DNA from: CAIKMD01 sp963740675
Lineage (GTDB): Bacteria > Pseudomonadota > Alphaproteobacteria > ATCC43930 > CGMCC-115725
Direction of reading: 5' to 3'
Length of the DNA stretch: 64,000 bases
Assembly (NCBI GenBank): GCA_963740675.1
Contig: CAVUFS010000007.1
Span: forward strand, 248,001-312,000
In this document: positions 35,659 through 45,095 of the stretch, piece by piece
How positions within the stretch are numbered: position 1 is the stretch's first letter
Layout of the letters: each line of letters opens with the position of its first letter
Notes under the pieces: generated by a model
Told to the model about the DNA's origin: nothing
Seen by the model: the letters and a program-made list of their open reading frames with translations, nothing else
The model's database searches: none
Program-made: the position numbers and the translations under genes

Positions 35659-37059
35659 ATGTCAGTCGAGCGCATGTCATCGCGTCGTTCCTTAATCGTA
35701 CCTTTGATCGTCGGCTGCGCGCAGTTCATGCATCAATTCGACGGCTCGGTCATTGCGACCGCGCTGCCGGCGATGGCCCGCTCGCTCGGCGAAGACCCGT
35801 TACGCCTCAACCTCGCGATCACCTGCTACCTCCTCGCTCTCGCAGTTTTCGTGCCCGTGAGCGGTTGGCTCTCCGATAAATTCGGCGGCAAGCGCGTCTT
35901 CATGATCGCGATCGTGATCTTCTCGATCAGCTCGCTGTTCTGCGGGCTCTCGCACACGCTCACCGAGTTGGTGGTCTGGCGCACGCTGCAAGGCGTCGGC
36001 GGCGCGATGATGACGCCGGTCGGGCGCATCATCGTCATCAAGAGCGTGCCGAAATCCGAGCTCGTGCAAGCAATCAATTGGATCACGATCCCCGCGCTGC
36101 TCGGCCCCATCCTCGGCCCATCGGTCGGCGGCTTCATCGTCACTTATTTCTCGTGGGAATGGATCTTCTTCATCAACCTGCCGATCGGACTGCTTGGCGT
36201 TTGCCTGGTGAAGGCCTTCATCCCCGATCTGCGCGAGAGCGACGTGCCGCGTTTCGATCTGCGCGGCTTTGTGCTGGTCGGCTTCGCGGTCGCGGCGTTC
36301 ATCCTGGGCTTCGAGGCGATGGGGCGCGGCCTCTTCCCGCCTTCGGCCGTGGCCGTGCTCCTCGGCGTCGGTTTGAGCTGCGCCCTGCTCTATCTCTTTC
36401 ATGCGCGGCGCCGGGAATCGCCGATCGTCGATCTCAGCCTGCTGCGCCAGCGCACTTTCTCCGTCTCGATTTGGGGCGGCGCGCTTGTCTATATCGGCGC
36501 GACCTCGCAGGTCTTTCTGCTGGCGCTGTTGCTGCAGCTTGGCTTCGGCTTCACGCCGTTCCAATCGGGGCTGACGACCCTCGCAACCGCGGCCGGATCG
36601 GTCATGATCAAATCCATGGTCCGGCCGGTGCTGCGTTTCTTCGGCATCCGGCGGCTGCTGATCTACAACACGCTCCTGACCGCCGCTTACATCTTCGCCT
36701 GCGGCCTCTTTCGCGCGAACACGCCCTATGTCCTGATCCTGCTGACGCTATGGATCGCGGGCCTGTCACGTTCGGTCGAGTACACGGCGATCCAGTCGCT
36801 GGCCTATGCCGATCTGCCGGCGGCGTTGACCGCGCGCGCCACCAGCTTCTCCTCGATGGCACAGCAAATCTGGCTGAGCTTCGGCGTTGGCCTCGTTGCC
36901 CTCGTCATGCAGCTCGCGCGTGAATGGCACGGACACGATACGATCGAACCAAGCGACATCACCCCGGCCTATTTCGTGATCGCCTTCGCCAGCCTCGCCG
37001 CGGCCGGCATCTTCGCACGCATGCCGAAAAACGCCGGCGCCGAGCTCGATCTTCGCTGA
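35659..37059 (+). CDS. MFS transporter, DHA2-type drug/solute exporter
   Basis: A 466-residue membrane protein with about 12-14 helices. Motifs include FDGSVIATALPAMARSLG (motif D-like), GWLSDKFGGKRVF (motif A), RTLQGVGGAMMTPVGRI (motif B-like) and GPILGPSVGGFI (motif C, antiporter signature). The start is ATG 35659; ATG 35674 is an alternative, since the 5' leader is the repeat. It is followed at once by the truncated Rieske gene. Confidence 0.88.
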   Translation: MSVERMSSRRSLIVPLIVGCAQFMHQFDGSVIATALPAMARSLGEDPLRLNLAITCYLLALAVFVPVSGWLSDKFGGKRVFMIAIVIFSISSLFCGLSHTLTELVVWRTLQGVGGAMMTPVGRIIVIKSVPKSELVQAINWITIPALLGPILGPSVGGFIVTYFSWEWIFFINLPIGLLGVCLVKAFIPDLRESDVPRFDLRGFVLVGFAVAAFILGFEAMGRGLFPPSAVAVLLGVGLSCALLYLFHARRRESPIVDLSLLRQRTFSVSIWGGALVYIGATSQVFLLALLLQLGFGFTPFQSGLTTLATAAGSVMIKSMVRPVLRFFGIRRLLIYNTLLTAAYIFACGLFRANTPYVLILLTLWIAGLSRSVEYTAIQSLAYADLPAALTARATSFSSMAQQIWLSFGVGLVALVMQLAREWHGHDTIEPSDITPAYFVIAFASLAAAGIFARMPKNAGAELDLR

Positions 37060-37062
37060 TAA

Positions 37063-38016
37063 TCGATAGGACTCATCTTCGCCTATATGGGCCCGCCGGA
37101 GTTGACGCCGGAATTCCCGCTCTACGACACGTTTTCCTATCCCGAAGACAATCGCCTTGTGCCGCTGAAGCTGGAGTTGCCCTGCAACTGGGTGCAGGTC
37201 AGCGAGAATGCCGCCGACCCGATCCACAACGCGTTCCTTCACGTCATCGTCAGCGGCGCGCAATTCGCGCCGCATTTCGCGATCATGCCGGCGCTGGAAT
37301 TCGTCGAATCGCCCTTGGGCTTCATCTGCTCGGCGACGCGGCGAATTCAGGACAATGTCTTCATCCGCGCCAGCGACATGATTATGCCGAACGTCGCGCA
37401 ATTCATCGGCGGGCCGCATATGATCGGCGACAAAGAGGATTTCGCCATCGCGGCGTTTCTCACGCGCTGGGCTGTGCCGATAGACGACCACAACTCGCTC
37501 TATATCGGCTTCACCGGCTTCAATTCGATCACCAACGCCGAAGGCCGCATCAAGGAAGAGACGATCGGCGTCGGCAAGCTCAACCTCATCGGCCAGACCG
37601 CCGACCGGCCCTATGCCGAACGCCAGCGCGAGCCCGGCGATTACGATGCGATCTCGAGCCAGGGCCCCATCGCCAACCGTCAGGCCGAGCATCTCGGCAC
37701 GACCGATCGCGGCATCGTGCTGTTCCGCCGCCTGCTCGCGCGCGGCATCAAGGAGGTCGAGGAAGGCAAAACGCCGTCGCTACCGCGGCTCTATCGCGAC
37801 GAGCCAGTTCGCACCTATTGCCATTCGCTGGTGACGAAGGTGCCCGGCGGCTCCTATATCGGAATCGGCGATATGCGCTCGCTCGGCGAGTTCGGCCGCG
37901 ACGCCGCCAGCATTGTCATCGACAGCGACAAGCTCGCGCCGAAGGAGCGCGAAGCGGATGCGCTGGACCGCATCCGCCCATTGCTCGCCGAAAAAGCCAG
38001 CGTCGGAGCGAAATAA
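37063..38016 (+). pseudogene. Rieske oxygenase alpha subunit, 5' truncated (Rieske domain lost)
   Basis: The frame opens right after an in-frame TAA at 37060 with GLIFAYMGPPE, which aligns to about residue 145 of a complete oxygenase. The [2Fe-2S] domain and both its Cys/His pairs are missing. The catalytic domain is intact, with the mononuclear iron motif ENAADPIHNAFLH. It is most similar to the 16451 oxygenase (shared GDYDAxxSQGP and TDRGIVLFRRLLARGI). The break lies only 4-6 bp after the MFS stop, which points to a deletion joining the two genes. Alone the product could not receive electrons. Confidence 0.8.
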
Positions 38017-38076
38017 TGTCGCGGCCCCTCTCCGCGCGTAGCGAGGAGAGGGATTTTGAATGGACCGTATCAGTCC

Positions 38077-39093
38077 TCACGATCCGCCGCGGATCGCCGC
38101 GATCTCTTTGCGGAACGCGGTCAGCACGCGCTCGCCGTCCGGCGTTCTTTTCTCCCAATCGGCGATCACCGGCGCGACGCGTTGCTTCCACTGCGCGAGC
38201 TCGTCGGGCGGCAGCTTGTAGATCGTCTGGTTGCCCATCTTCTGCGTGATCGCGATGTTGTCGCGCTCGGTATCGTCTATCACCTTGTTGAACCAGTTCG
38301 TGTAGGGCGTTGCGATGTTCGCATCGATCGCCTGTTTCGCTTTGCCCGACAGCTTGGCATAGCTCTGGTTGTTCATGATCATGATCGCCGCCTCGCCGCC
38401 GAGCGACGCTTGCACATGGTTGTGCGCGAGTTCGGTCAGCTTGAATGAAACGGCAGCCGGCCAGCCGATGGCCGCACCCACGACCATGCCGCGCTGAAGC
38501 GCTTCGTAGACTTCGTTGATCGGCAGCGAGATTGGCGTGCCGCCGAGCGCTTGCAGCGTCTCACTGGCGAGCCGGCCCTGCACGCTGATCTTGAGGCCTT
38601 TGAGATCGGCCTGCGTCTTCACCACCGGCACGGTGTGATAAGAGGTGTTGGCAAAGACGCCGAAGCCGATTGGCTTCACCTTGGTCCATTCGTCGGCGAT
38701 GACGCCCTTGTCGTACAGCCGTTGCAGCGCCAGTCCCGCCTCATGCGCGTTCTCGGCCTCGAAGGGCAGCGTCGCCACCAGCGTCTTCGGGAATTGCGAC
38801 GAGACCGGCCCCAGAATGCAGAAGGCGAAATCGGCAACGCCGTTCGCGACGCGGTCCAGCGTGTTCAGCATGTTGACCAGCGTATAGCCAGCGAACACTT
38901 TGATACTGAGCGTGCCGTCGCTCTCCTTGTTCACCTTGTCCGACCATGGCGCCACGAGGTCGGTGTGGATCGTCGCGTCGGGCGGGCCGGGATCGCCATA
39001 GCGCAATTGAATCGGCTCGTCGGCAAAGGCGCCGGTCGCAACCGCACCGAAAGCGGTCGCACCGGCAAAAAGCGACAGGATGCTGCGGATCAT
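38077..39093 (-). CDS. TRAP transporter substrate-binding protein (DctP family)
   Basis: 338 residues with signal peptide RSILSLFAGATAFGAVATGA. Family features: PIQLRYGDPGPPDATIHTDL, WSDKVNKESDGTLSIKVFAG and the ligand-Arg region LKGLKISVQGRLASETLQAL. The ATG at 39093 follows AAGGAG by 7 nt; an ATG at 39111 overlaps the MFS stop. The DctQ and DctM membrane subunits are absent. It lies just downstream of an MFS gene, to which a frameshift joins it in one reading. Confidence 0.9.
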   Translation of the reverse strand: MIRSILSLFAGATAFGAVATGAFADEPIQLRYGDPGPPDATIHTDLVAPWSDKVNKESDGTLSIKVFAGYTLVNMLNTLDRVANGVADFAFCILGPVSSQFPKTLVATLPFEAENAHEAGLALQRLYDKGVIADEWTKVKPIGFGVFANTSYHTVPVVKTQADLKGLKISVQGRLASETLQALGGTPISLPINEVYEALQRGMVVGAAIGWPAAVSFKLTELAHNHVQASLGGEAAIMIMNNQSYAKLSGKAKQAIDANIATPYTNWFNKVIDDTERDNIAITQKMGNQTIYKLPPDELAQWKQRVAPVIADWEKRTPDGERVLTAFRKEIAAIRGGS

Positions 39094-39107
39094 CGATGCT
39101 CTCCTTG

Positions 39108-40521
39108 TCATGGTGACAGCTCTTCGAGCGTGCGGCCTTTGGTCTCGACGCCGAGCGCGATCAGCACCACTAGGCCGATCAGCCCGGCGGCCAGCGAACA
39201 ACCCGAAAACGCTTTCGATGCCGTAGCCCGCATTCAAGAGCGCGCCGACCGCGAGGGGCGAGAAAATGCTCGCAAGGCGGCTCATGCTGCTGCTGGTCGC
39301 CATCCCGAGGCCGCGGATGCGTGTCGGATAAAGCTCGGCGGTGTAATTGACGCAGGCGGCAGAATTGAGCGCGGTGCCGATCCCCATGATCAGCGCCGAA
39401 GCGAAGAGGATCGGCCACCCCGTCGCATGAAAGAACAGGACCGCGATTGCGCCAACGCCGGCGCCCAGCGCGATCATCGCAAAGCCAAAGATGAAAAGCG
39501 GTCGCCGGCCAATCCTCTCCAGGAGCCAGGCTTCGAGGTACATCGAGATCAAAGTCACGCTCCACGTGACCAAGGTGAGAAGCAGCGCGTCGGTCACAGG
39601 CAGGCCGCCGAGCCTCACATAAAGCGTCGGCAGCCAAATGCTGTTGCCATAGGCGACAAAGAACGTCGCCGCCCATTGCGTCCAGAGCAGAATCGTGCGC
39701 CGGCGGTAGATGCCGGCGAAGAGTTCGGCGAGTTGCATCTTCTGCACCGCCGCATGTGGCATCACTTTGAGCGGCGGCAGCGCGCCTTTGCGGTGCTCGC
39801 TTTCGATGCGCGCGACGAGCGTCTCGGCCTCGTCGTAGCGGCCCTTATCGGCAAGCCACCGCGCCGATTCCGGAAGAGCCCAGCAGGCGTAGATTGCGAC
39901 CAGCGCAGGAATGCCGCCGATCAGAAACAGCACGCGCCAGCCCGGATCCTGACCGACCAGCGTAAACACCGCGACACCGATCGCCGGTGTCAGCGCCGCA
40001 CCCCAGATGAAGAGGCTTTGATAGATGAGACCGATGCGCGCGCGGTTGGTGGTGCGCAGATATTCGCCGAAGAGCGCGCCTGCGACCGGCACCTCCCCGC
40101 CGAGACCCAGGCCTTGGATGACGCGGCAGATGACGAGGCTTTGAAAATCCCAGGCGAAAGCGGTCGCGACGCTGAGTAGGCCGAAGAGCAACAGCGAGGT
40201 GATGAAAGCGAATTTCCGTCCGTAGGCCTCGCTGAGATAGCCGAAGATCCAGGCGCCGATGAACTGACCGACATAGGCGGCGCTGATCAGCACGCCGGCA
40301 TAGAGGAAATTGATATGCAGCATGTTGAACACCACCGCGAGCGCTGTCGCGATGGTCAGCGCGTCGAACGCATCGAAGAACGTGCCGACACCGAGGATCG
40401 CAGCGAGCCGCAAATGGAAGCGCGAGAACGGCAGCCGCTCGAGCCGTGCCAAAATCTCACTGCGCCGCGCGACATCGACAGAAGCAGCCGAATCATCTCC
40501 GATGATCGAAACGCTGGCCAT
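39108..40521 (-). CDS. MFS transporter (aromatic acid/sugar-type), frameshifted near the 3' end
   Basis: About 470 residues with 12 helices. Signatures: GTFFDAFDALTIATALAVVF, GYLSEAYGRKFAF, CRVIQGLGLGGEVPVAGALF and LPESARWLADKGRYDEAE, placing it near metabolite:H+ symporters. After GIESVFGLFA the frame shifts (near 39200); the real end, LAAGLIGLVVLIALGVETKG and TLEELSP, lies in another frame and stops at 39108, overlapping the next ATG. Without this correction the gene appears fused to the DctP gene. The start at 40521 has a GGGGAGGG site. Confidence 0.87.
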
Positions 40522-40675
40522 AGGCCCCCTCCCCTTTTTCTCGCCCGCGTTTTCGCGGTGCGTCCCTAGCAATACCACGAAGCGGCGAACGCTTCACGCT
40601 GCCATTTGGCGGAGGCTTCGCGTTGATTCCGACGGGGCAGCGCTTTAACGTCACGAAGCAAAAGGGAGGGAGCGC

Positions 40676-41323
40676 ATGACAGCGCCGAAAAAGCTCGATC
40701 AGCCGCCGAAATATTGGGATCGATTGTTCGCGCCGAGTTCGTGCCTGGCGATGATCACGACCGTGGATGCGCAAGGCCGCGTCAATGCGGCGTCTTACGG
40801 CACCTGCACCCGCGTCCATCACGAGCCGGTCTTCATTTCTTTCACCGCGAATATCGGCGCCGACAATGCCAACAACATCCTCGCGGGCAGCGATTTCGTC
40901 GTGAACCTGCCGCGCTGGGATCGCGAGAGTTTGGAGAAGGTCCGCGTCGTCGGCCTTCCTTTCGCACCCGGCATTTCCGAGATCGACAAGGCCGGCCTCA
41001 CCGCTATCCCCTCGACCATCGTCAAGCCGCCGCGCATCGCCGAATGCCCGCGCCATTTCGAATGCAAGGTCGAATGGACCAAGGAATGGTCGCAGCGGCT
41101 GATGGTCGTCGGCAGAGTCGTCGCCGCTTCCGTCGATGCGGATTGCGTCGATGCCGAAGGTTACGTCCTTTGGGACAAGGTGAAATCGGCGCATTACTGC
41201 GGTGCGCCTTATGGCGGGCAATTCGTCGCCGCCTATGACAAGGTCGCTGTCGACGTCCCGTATGACGGCCCGGAGGTCGAAGCTTTCCTCGCGCGCGAGC
41301 GCGCGATGTTCAAGGAACATTGA
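40676..41323 (+). CDS. Flavin reductase domain protein (FlaRed/flavoredoxin-like)
   Basis: A 215-residue split-barrel FMN-binding protein. The N-terminal half reads SSCLAMITTVDAQGRVNAAS and YGTCTRVHHEPVFISFTAN, the standard flavin-reductase-like signature, followed by NNILAGSDFVVNLPRWDRES. It could supply reduced flavin or act as a small NAD(P)H oxidoreductase. It is the first gene of a seven-gene operon (3 bp before the DctP gene), divergent by 154 bp from the MFS/DctP operon. Confidence 0.88.
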   Translation: MTAPKKLDQPPKYWDRLFAPSSCLAMITTVDAQGRVNAASYGTCTRVHHEPVFISFTANIGADNANNILAGSDFVVNLPRWDRESLEKVRVVGLPFAPGISEIDKAGLTAIPSTIVKPPRIAECPRHFECKVEWTKEWSQRLMVVGRVVAASVDADCVDAEGYVLWDKVKSAHYCGAPYGGQFVAAYDKVAVDVPYDGPEVEAFLARERAMFKEH

Positions 41324-41326
41324 GAG

Positions 41327-42340
41327 ATGAAGCAATTTGCTGGGCTGGCCATTACGGCGGCCGCTTTATTCTTCGCGGCCACCAGCGCGCGCGCCGATGA
41401 GATCAACCTCATCTTCGCGCCCGGCAGCCCGGCGAGCGCCGAGATCAATAACGAATTCTTTCGGCCTTTTGCCGAGAAACTGAACACCGCTGGCAAAGGC
41501 GTGCTGCATGTCGATTTCCGCGAGGGCATGGCGATCTCCGATCCCGCCAAGGCCTATGACCGCGTCACCAGCGACGTGATCCAGATCGGCTTCATGCTGC
41601 CCAATCTCGTTGCCGGCAAATTCCCGCGCACGCAGGTCGTGAGCCTGCCCTATGTCGGCGGCAATTTGTCGGAATATTCCTCGCCCGCGCTGTGGCGGCT
41701 CTACGAGCATGGCACGCTCGCCAAGGAATATAGCGATTTGCGCGTACTGGCGATCTCGACGATCAGCCAGAACTCGCTGCATATGCTGAAGCCGCTATCG
41801 GCGCCGACCGCGCTCGCCGGCAACAAAGTCATGGTCACGTCGAAGACCGCGGCCGATGTGATCACACGGCTGGGCGCGGCGCCGATCTCGCTGCCACCGT
41901 TCCAGGTCTATGAGGCTCTCCAGCGCCATACGGTCGACGGCACGGTGACAGGCTGGCCGTCCTTTCAGCCGTTCAAGCTGATCGAGGTGACGACCTATCA
42001 TCTCGATGCGCCGCTCGGTTCGGCGATCGGCGTCGTCTTCATGGCGAAGAGCAAATACAATTCGCTGCCAACGCAGGCGCGCGCGATCATCGACGCGAAT
42101 TCCGGCGAGAGCGCGAGCCACGAATTCGGCCGCGTATGGGATCTCGTCGCCGACCGCGCCCGTCAGCTTATCAAAACGACGCAAGGGCAAGTTCTGGCCG
42201 AACCGAGCGCCGCCGAAGTCGCCGAGATGAAGCAAAAGACCGCGCCGGTGATCGATGACTGGCTCGCCTCGACGCCCGATGGGCGCGAGACGCTCGATCA
42301 GTTCAACGCCGCACTCGCGGCGGTGAGCGCCGGGAAATAG
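41327..42340 (+). CDS. TRAP transporter substrate-binding protein (DctP family)
   Basis: 337 residues with signal peptide KQFAGLAITAAALFFAATSA (cleavage ARA-DEI). LIFAPGSPASAEINNEFFRP opens the mature part, and MVTSKTAADVITRLGAAPIS holds the ligand region. It is a homologue of the 38077 protein on the divergent operon (shared ISLPxxxVYEALQR). DctQ/DctM are absent. In-operon position between a flavin reductase and dienelactone hydrolase suggests the ligand is an aromatic-derived carboxylate (inference). Confidence 0.9.
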   Translation: MKQFAGLAITAAALFFAATSARADEINLIFAPGSPASAEINNEFFRPFAEKLNTAGKGVLHVDFREGMAISDPAKAYDRVTSDVIQIGFMLPNLVAGKFPRTQVVSLPYVGGNLSEYSSPALWRLYEHGTLAKEYSDLRVLAISTISQNSLHMLKPLSAPTALAGNKVMVTSKTAADVITRLGAAPISLPPFQVYEALQRHTVDGTVTGWPSFQPFKLIEVTTYHLDAPLGSAIGVVFMAKSKYNSLPTQARAIIDANSGESASHEFGRVWDLVADRARQLIKTTQGQVLAEPSAAEVAEMKQKTAPVIDDWLASTPDGRETLDQFNAALAAVSAGK

Positions 42341-42354
42341 CGAGGAGATGAGCC

Positions 42355-43086
42355 ATGACCATCGAAACAATCCGTTACGCCGTCGGCAGCGAGAATTTCG
42401 CCAGCGAGCTGATCTGGGACGAGACCAAGACGACCAAGCGCCCGATCTTGCTGGTCGCGCCCAATTGGTTCGGCGTGACGCCGGAATGGACTGGCCGCAC
42501 CCGGGCACTCGCCGGCGAGCGTTATTGCGCGTTCCTTGTCGATGTCTATGGCGAAGGCAAGCGGCCGCAGGGACGCCCCGAAGCCGCTGCCGCGGCGAAC
42601 GCGCAACGTGCCAACACACCGGAATGGCGCCGCCGCATGGCCGCCGCACTGGAACATGCGGTACGCGAAGGCGAGGAGCGGGGCATCGCCGACACATCGA
42701 AACGCGCGGCGATCGGCTTCTGCTTCGGCGGCGGCTGTGTGTTCGAGCTTGCGCGCATGGGCGGCGATATCCAGGCCGCGGTGTCGCTGCATGGCGATCT
42801 CATCGGCTCGATGCCCGCGGCGCCGAAGCAGATCAAGGCGGCGATGCTGGCGATCCACGGCAGCGAAGACCCGATCGCGCCGAAATCGCGCCGCGATGCT
42901 TTCGAAGCCGAGATGCAATATTGCGGCGCCAAATGGCAGATGATGACCTTCGGCGGCCTCTATCACTCCTTCACCGATATCGGCGTCAATGTGCCGCCCG
43001 AGGCGCAATACAACGAGAACGCAGCACGTCAGGCCTATGCCTGGTCCTATGCTTTCATCGAGAACGCGTTCGCAGGAGCGCTTTAG
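42355..43086 (+). CDS. Dienelactone hydrolase family protein
   Basis: A 243-residue alpha/beta hydrolase. The nucleophile Cys123 sits in GFCFGGGCVF; the acid is in HGSEDPIAP and the His in GGLYHSFTD, the Cys-Asp-His triad of dienelactone hydrolases. This enzyme opens lactones formed in aromatic (often chloro-aromatic) ring-cleavage pathways. It lies 14 bp after DctP and 13 bp before the next binding protein, in the same operon. Confidence 0.92.
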   Translation: MTIETIRYAVGSENFASELIWDETKTTKRPILLVAPNWFGVTPEWTGRTRALAGERYCAFLVDVYGEGKRPQGRPEAAAAANAQRANTPEWRRRMAAALEHAVREGEERGIADTSKRAAIGFCFGGGCVFELARMGGDIQAAVSLHGDLIGSMPAAPKQIKAAMLAIHGSEDPIAPKSRRDAFEAEMQYCGAKWQMMTFGGLYHSFTDIGVNVPPEAQYNENAARQAYAWSYAFIENAFAGAL

Positions 43087-43099
43087 GGGAGATCGAACA

Positions 43100-44188
43100 G
43101 TGAACCGCAAATTTTTCATTCTGGCCGCCGCGGCGGTGGCGCTGCTCGTGACGCGCGAGGCGCGCGCGCAAAGCGTCGAGATCAATCCGGCGCTCGCCAA
43201 GGTGATCGAGGCGGCAAAGAAGGAAGGCAAGATCCTGCTGCGCAACGCCCCCACCGTGATGGGCGGCGCCGATGGCGCGCGTATCGCACAAGCAGGCATC
43301 AAGAAGCAATTCGGCGTCGACATTCCGGTCGAATGGAGTCCCGCCGCGGCATTCGGCCCGCTAGGCGCGCAGCTCTTGCAGGAATATCAAGCGGGCTCAC
43401 CGGCCAGCACCGACGTCTATTACGCGACGCCGCCGCAAATCGTGCCGCTGATGGATAGAGGACTGTTCCAGTCGGTCGATTGGGCGGCGCTGCAGCCGCA
43501 GCGTATTTCGGCCACGATGGTCGAAGCCGACAAGCACGCGCTGCGCGTCTCGGTCGCGCTGCCGGGCATTCTCTACAATGTGAAGAACGCGGCCTGGGTA
43601 AAGGATGTCCATACCAGCGCCGATCTACTGAAGCCCGAGTTGAAGAATAAATACGTGACGACGCCGTTCCTCGGCGGCTTCGACGTGTTGCTCGCGAACG
43701 ATGTTTGGGGCGTCGAGAAGACGCGCGACTTCGTCACCAAATTCGCGCAGCAGATCGCCGGCTTGCTGCCGTGCGGCGGACAGGATCGCATCGCCGCCGG
43801 CGAGTTCCAGGCCCTCGTCCTCGATTGCGCCGGCACCTGGCAGAACACGCTGAAATTCCGCGGCAAGAACGTGATCGACAATCAGATTGTCAACGACATG
43901 GCGCAGCGCCGCTATGCCTATCTGACGATCCTCAAGAACGCGCCGCATCCCAATGCCGGCATTCTCTTCACCCTCTACATGGTCTCGCATGAGGGCCAGG
44001 AGAACGTGATGTGGGATTATTTCGGCCAGGATGTCGACACGCTGCCGGATTCGCACATGCATCAAGCCGTACAGAAGCTGCAGGCCGATGGCGTCAAGAC
44101 GATCGACGTCACGATGGATTGGTGGCGCGGCCATCAAGGCATCGACAAGCAGAATGAAGAGCTGGCGAAGCTCGTCGCCCGCCACTGA
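43100..44188 (+). CDS. Extracellular solute-binding protein, family 1
   Basis: 362 residues from a GTG preceded by GGGGAGA. Signal peptide: NRKFFILAAAAVALLVTREA (cleavage ARA-QSV). IEAAKKEGKILLRNAP and GILYNVKNAAWVKD are family-type segments. A Cys pair flanks LLPCGGQDRIAAGEFQALV and LDCA, the same arrangement as in the 21167 protein. No permease or ATPase is adjacent; the permease at 18263 is the only candidate of the right type in the window. Confidence 0.87.
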   Translation: MNRKFFILAAAAVALLVTREARAQSVEINPALAKVIEAAKKEGKILLRNAPTVMGGADGARIAQAGIKKQFGVDIPVEWSPAAAFGPLGAQLLQEYQAGSPASTDVYYATPPQIVPLMDRGLFQSVDWAALQPQRISATMVEADKHALRVSVALPGILYNVKNAAWVKDVHTSADLLKPELKNKYVTTPFLGGFDVLLANDVWGVEKTRDFVTKFAQQIAGLLPCGGQDRIAAGEFQALVLDCAGTWQNTLKFRGKNVIDNQIVNDMAQRRYAYLTILKNAPHPNAGILFTLYMVSHEGQENVMWDYFGQDVDTLPDSHMHQAVQKLQADGVKTIDVTMDWWRGHQGIDKQNEELAKLVARH

Positions 44189-44197
44189 GATTTGTAC

Positions 44198-44271
44198 CGT
44201 CACCCCGCGCAGGCGGGGTCCAGGAAAACACCTCGGTGATAACCTGGATTCCCGCTTTCGCGGGAATGACG
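44198..44271. repeat. Two-arm inverted repeat, copy 4
   Basis: The left arm is ACCCCGC-GCAG-GCGGGGT; the right arm is ATTCCCGC-TTTC-GCGGGAAT. It starts 10 bp after the binding-protein stop and lies inside the seven-gene operon. Confidence 0.92.
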
Positions 44272-44290
44272 AAGAACCAAAGGGTGTTAC

Positions 44291-45091
44291 ATGGCTGCTC
44301 ACATCCCCGGCCCGCTTTATTACGAAGAGCTCGGCTTGACGGGCATGCCGATGATCTTTCTGCATTCAACGCCGGACGATCATCGGCTCTGGATGTACCA
44401 GACCGCGCATTTCTCCTCGGACTATCGCTGTCTCGCCGTCGATTGCGCCGGCTATGGCCGCTCGCCCGCCGTTCAACCGGGTGTCACCATCGACGACCAT
44501 GCCGATGCATGCTGGGAGATCGTCGACCGCTACACCAAAGGCGGCGCGATCATCCACGGCAATTCCTTCGGCAGCGAAGTCGCGATGCATATGGCGCAGC
44601 GCCGGCCGGATCGCGTGCCGGGGCTGATCCTCTCGGGCTGCGGCTATGTCGCGACCAGTGATATCTTTTCACGCTGGGCCGAGCGCTATCGCAAGGAAGG
44701 CCTGCCTCTGCGCCACGCGCAGGTACTCGATCACTTCGCGCCGGCCGGGCAGCAGAGCAAGCTGCTGCAGCATTACGCTGAGATGGTTTGCGCGCTCAAC
44801 AATGAGGGCACGCTCGCCAGCATCGTCGCCAATAACGAAGCGCTCGCACAGCGGCCGGACCCGTCTTTCTATGACGGGATCACCGCGCCGACGATCATCA
44901 TCATCGGCGATCTCGACCGTACCAAGCCGGCGAGCTTCGAATTGCAAAAGCGCATCAAAGGATCGGAGCTCGTCTTCATCCCCGAGGTCGGCCACGCCTG
45001 CAACATCGAGGCGCCCGCCGCCTATGACGCACACTGCATCCGCTTCTTGAGGAAGCTGGGCCTCTATCACGGCGCGGCGAAGGAGGCTTAA
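44291..45091 (+). CDS. Alpha/beta hydrolase (paralogue A)
   Basis: A 266-residue serine hydrolase. The oxyanion/N-terminal segment is FLHSTPDDHRLWMYQTAHFS, the nucleophile elbow is HGNSFGSEVA (Ser near residue 98), the acid lies in IGDLDRTKPA and the His in EVGHACNIEAP. It is similar to meta-cleavage product hydrolases and esterases. It lies 4 bp before the Rieske gene. The 46394 gene is a close paralogue on the other side. Confidence 0.9.
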   Translation: MAAHIPGPLYYEELGLTGMPMIFLHSTPDDHRLWMYQTAHFSSDYRCLAVDCAGYGRSPAVQPGVTIDDHADACWEIVDRYTKGGAIIHGNSFGSEVAMHMAQRRPDRVPGLILSGCGYVATSDIFSRWAERYRKEGLPLRHAQVLDHFAPAGQQSKLLQHYAEMVCALNNEGTLASIVANNEALAQRPDPSFYDGITAPTIIIIGDLDRTKPASFELQKRIKGSELVFIPEVGHACNIEAPAAYDAHCIRFLRKLGLYHGAAKEA

Positions 45092-45095
45092 GAAA

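Noticed and set aside
38077..40578. An apparent 833-residue MFS-DctP fusion protein
   Set aside because: The fusion arises only from a frameshift near 39200. In the corrected frame the MFS gene ends normally and the DctP gene has its own start and ribosome site.
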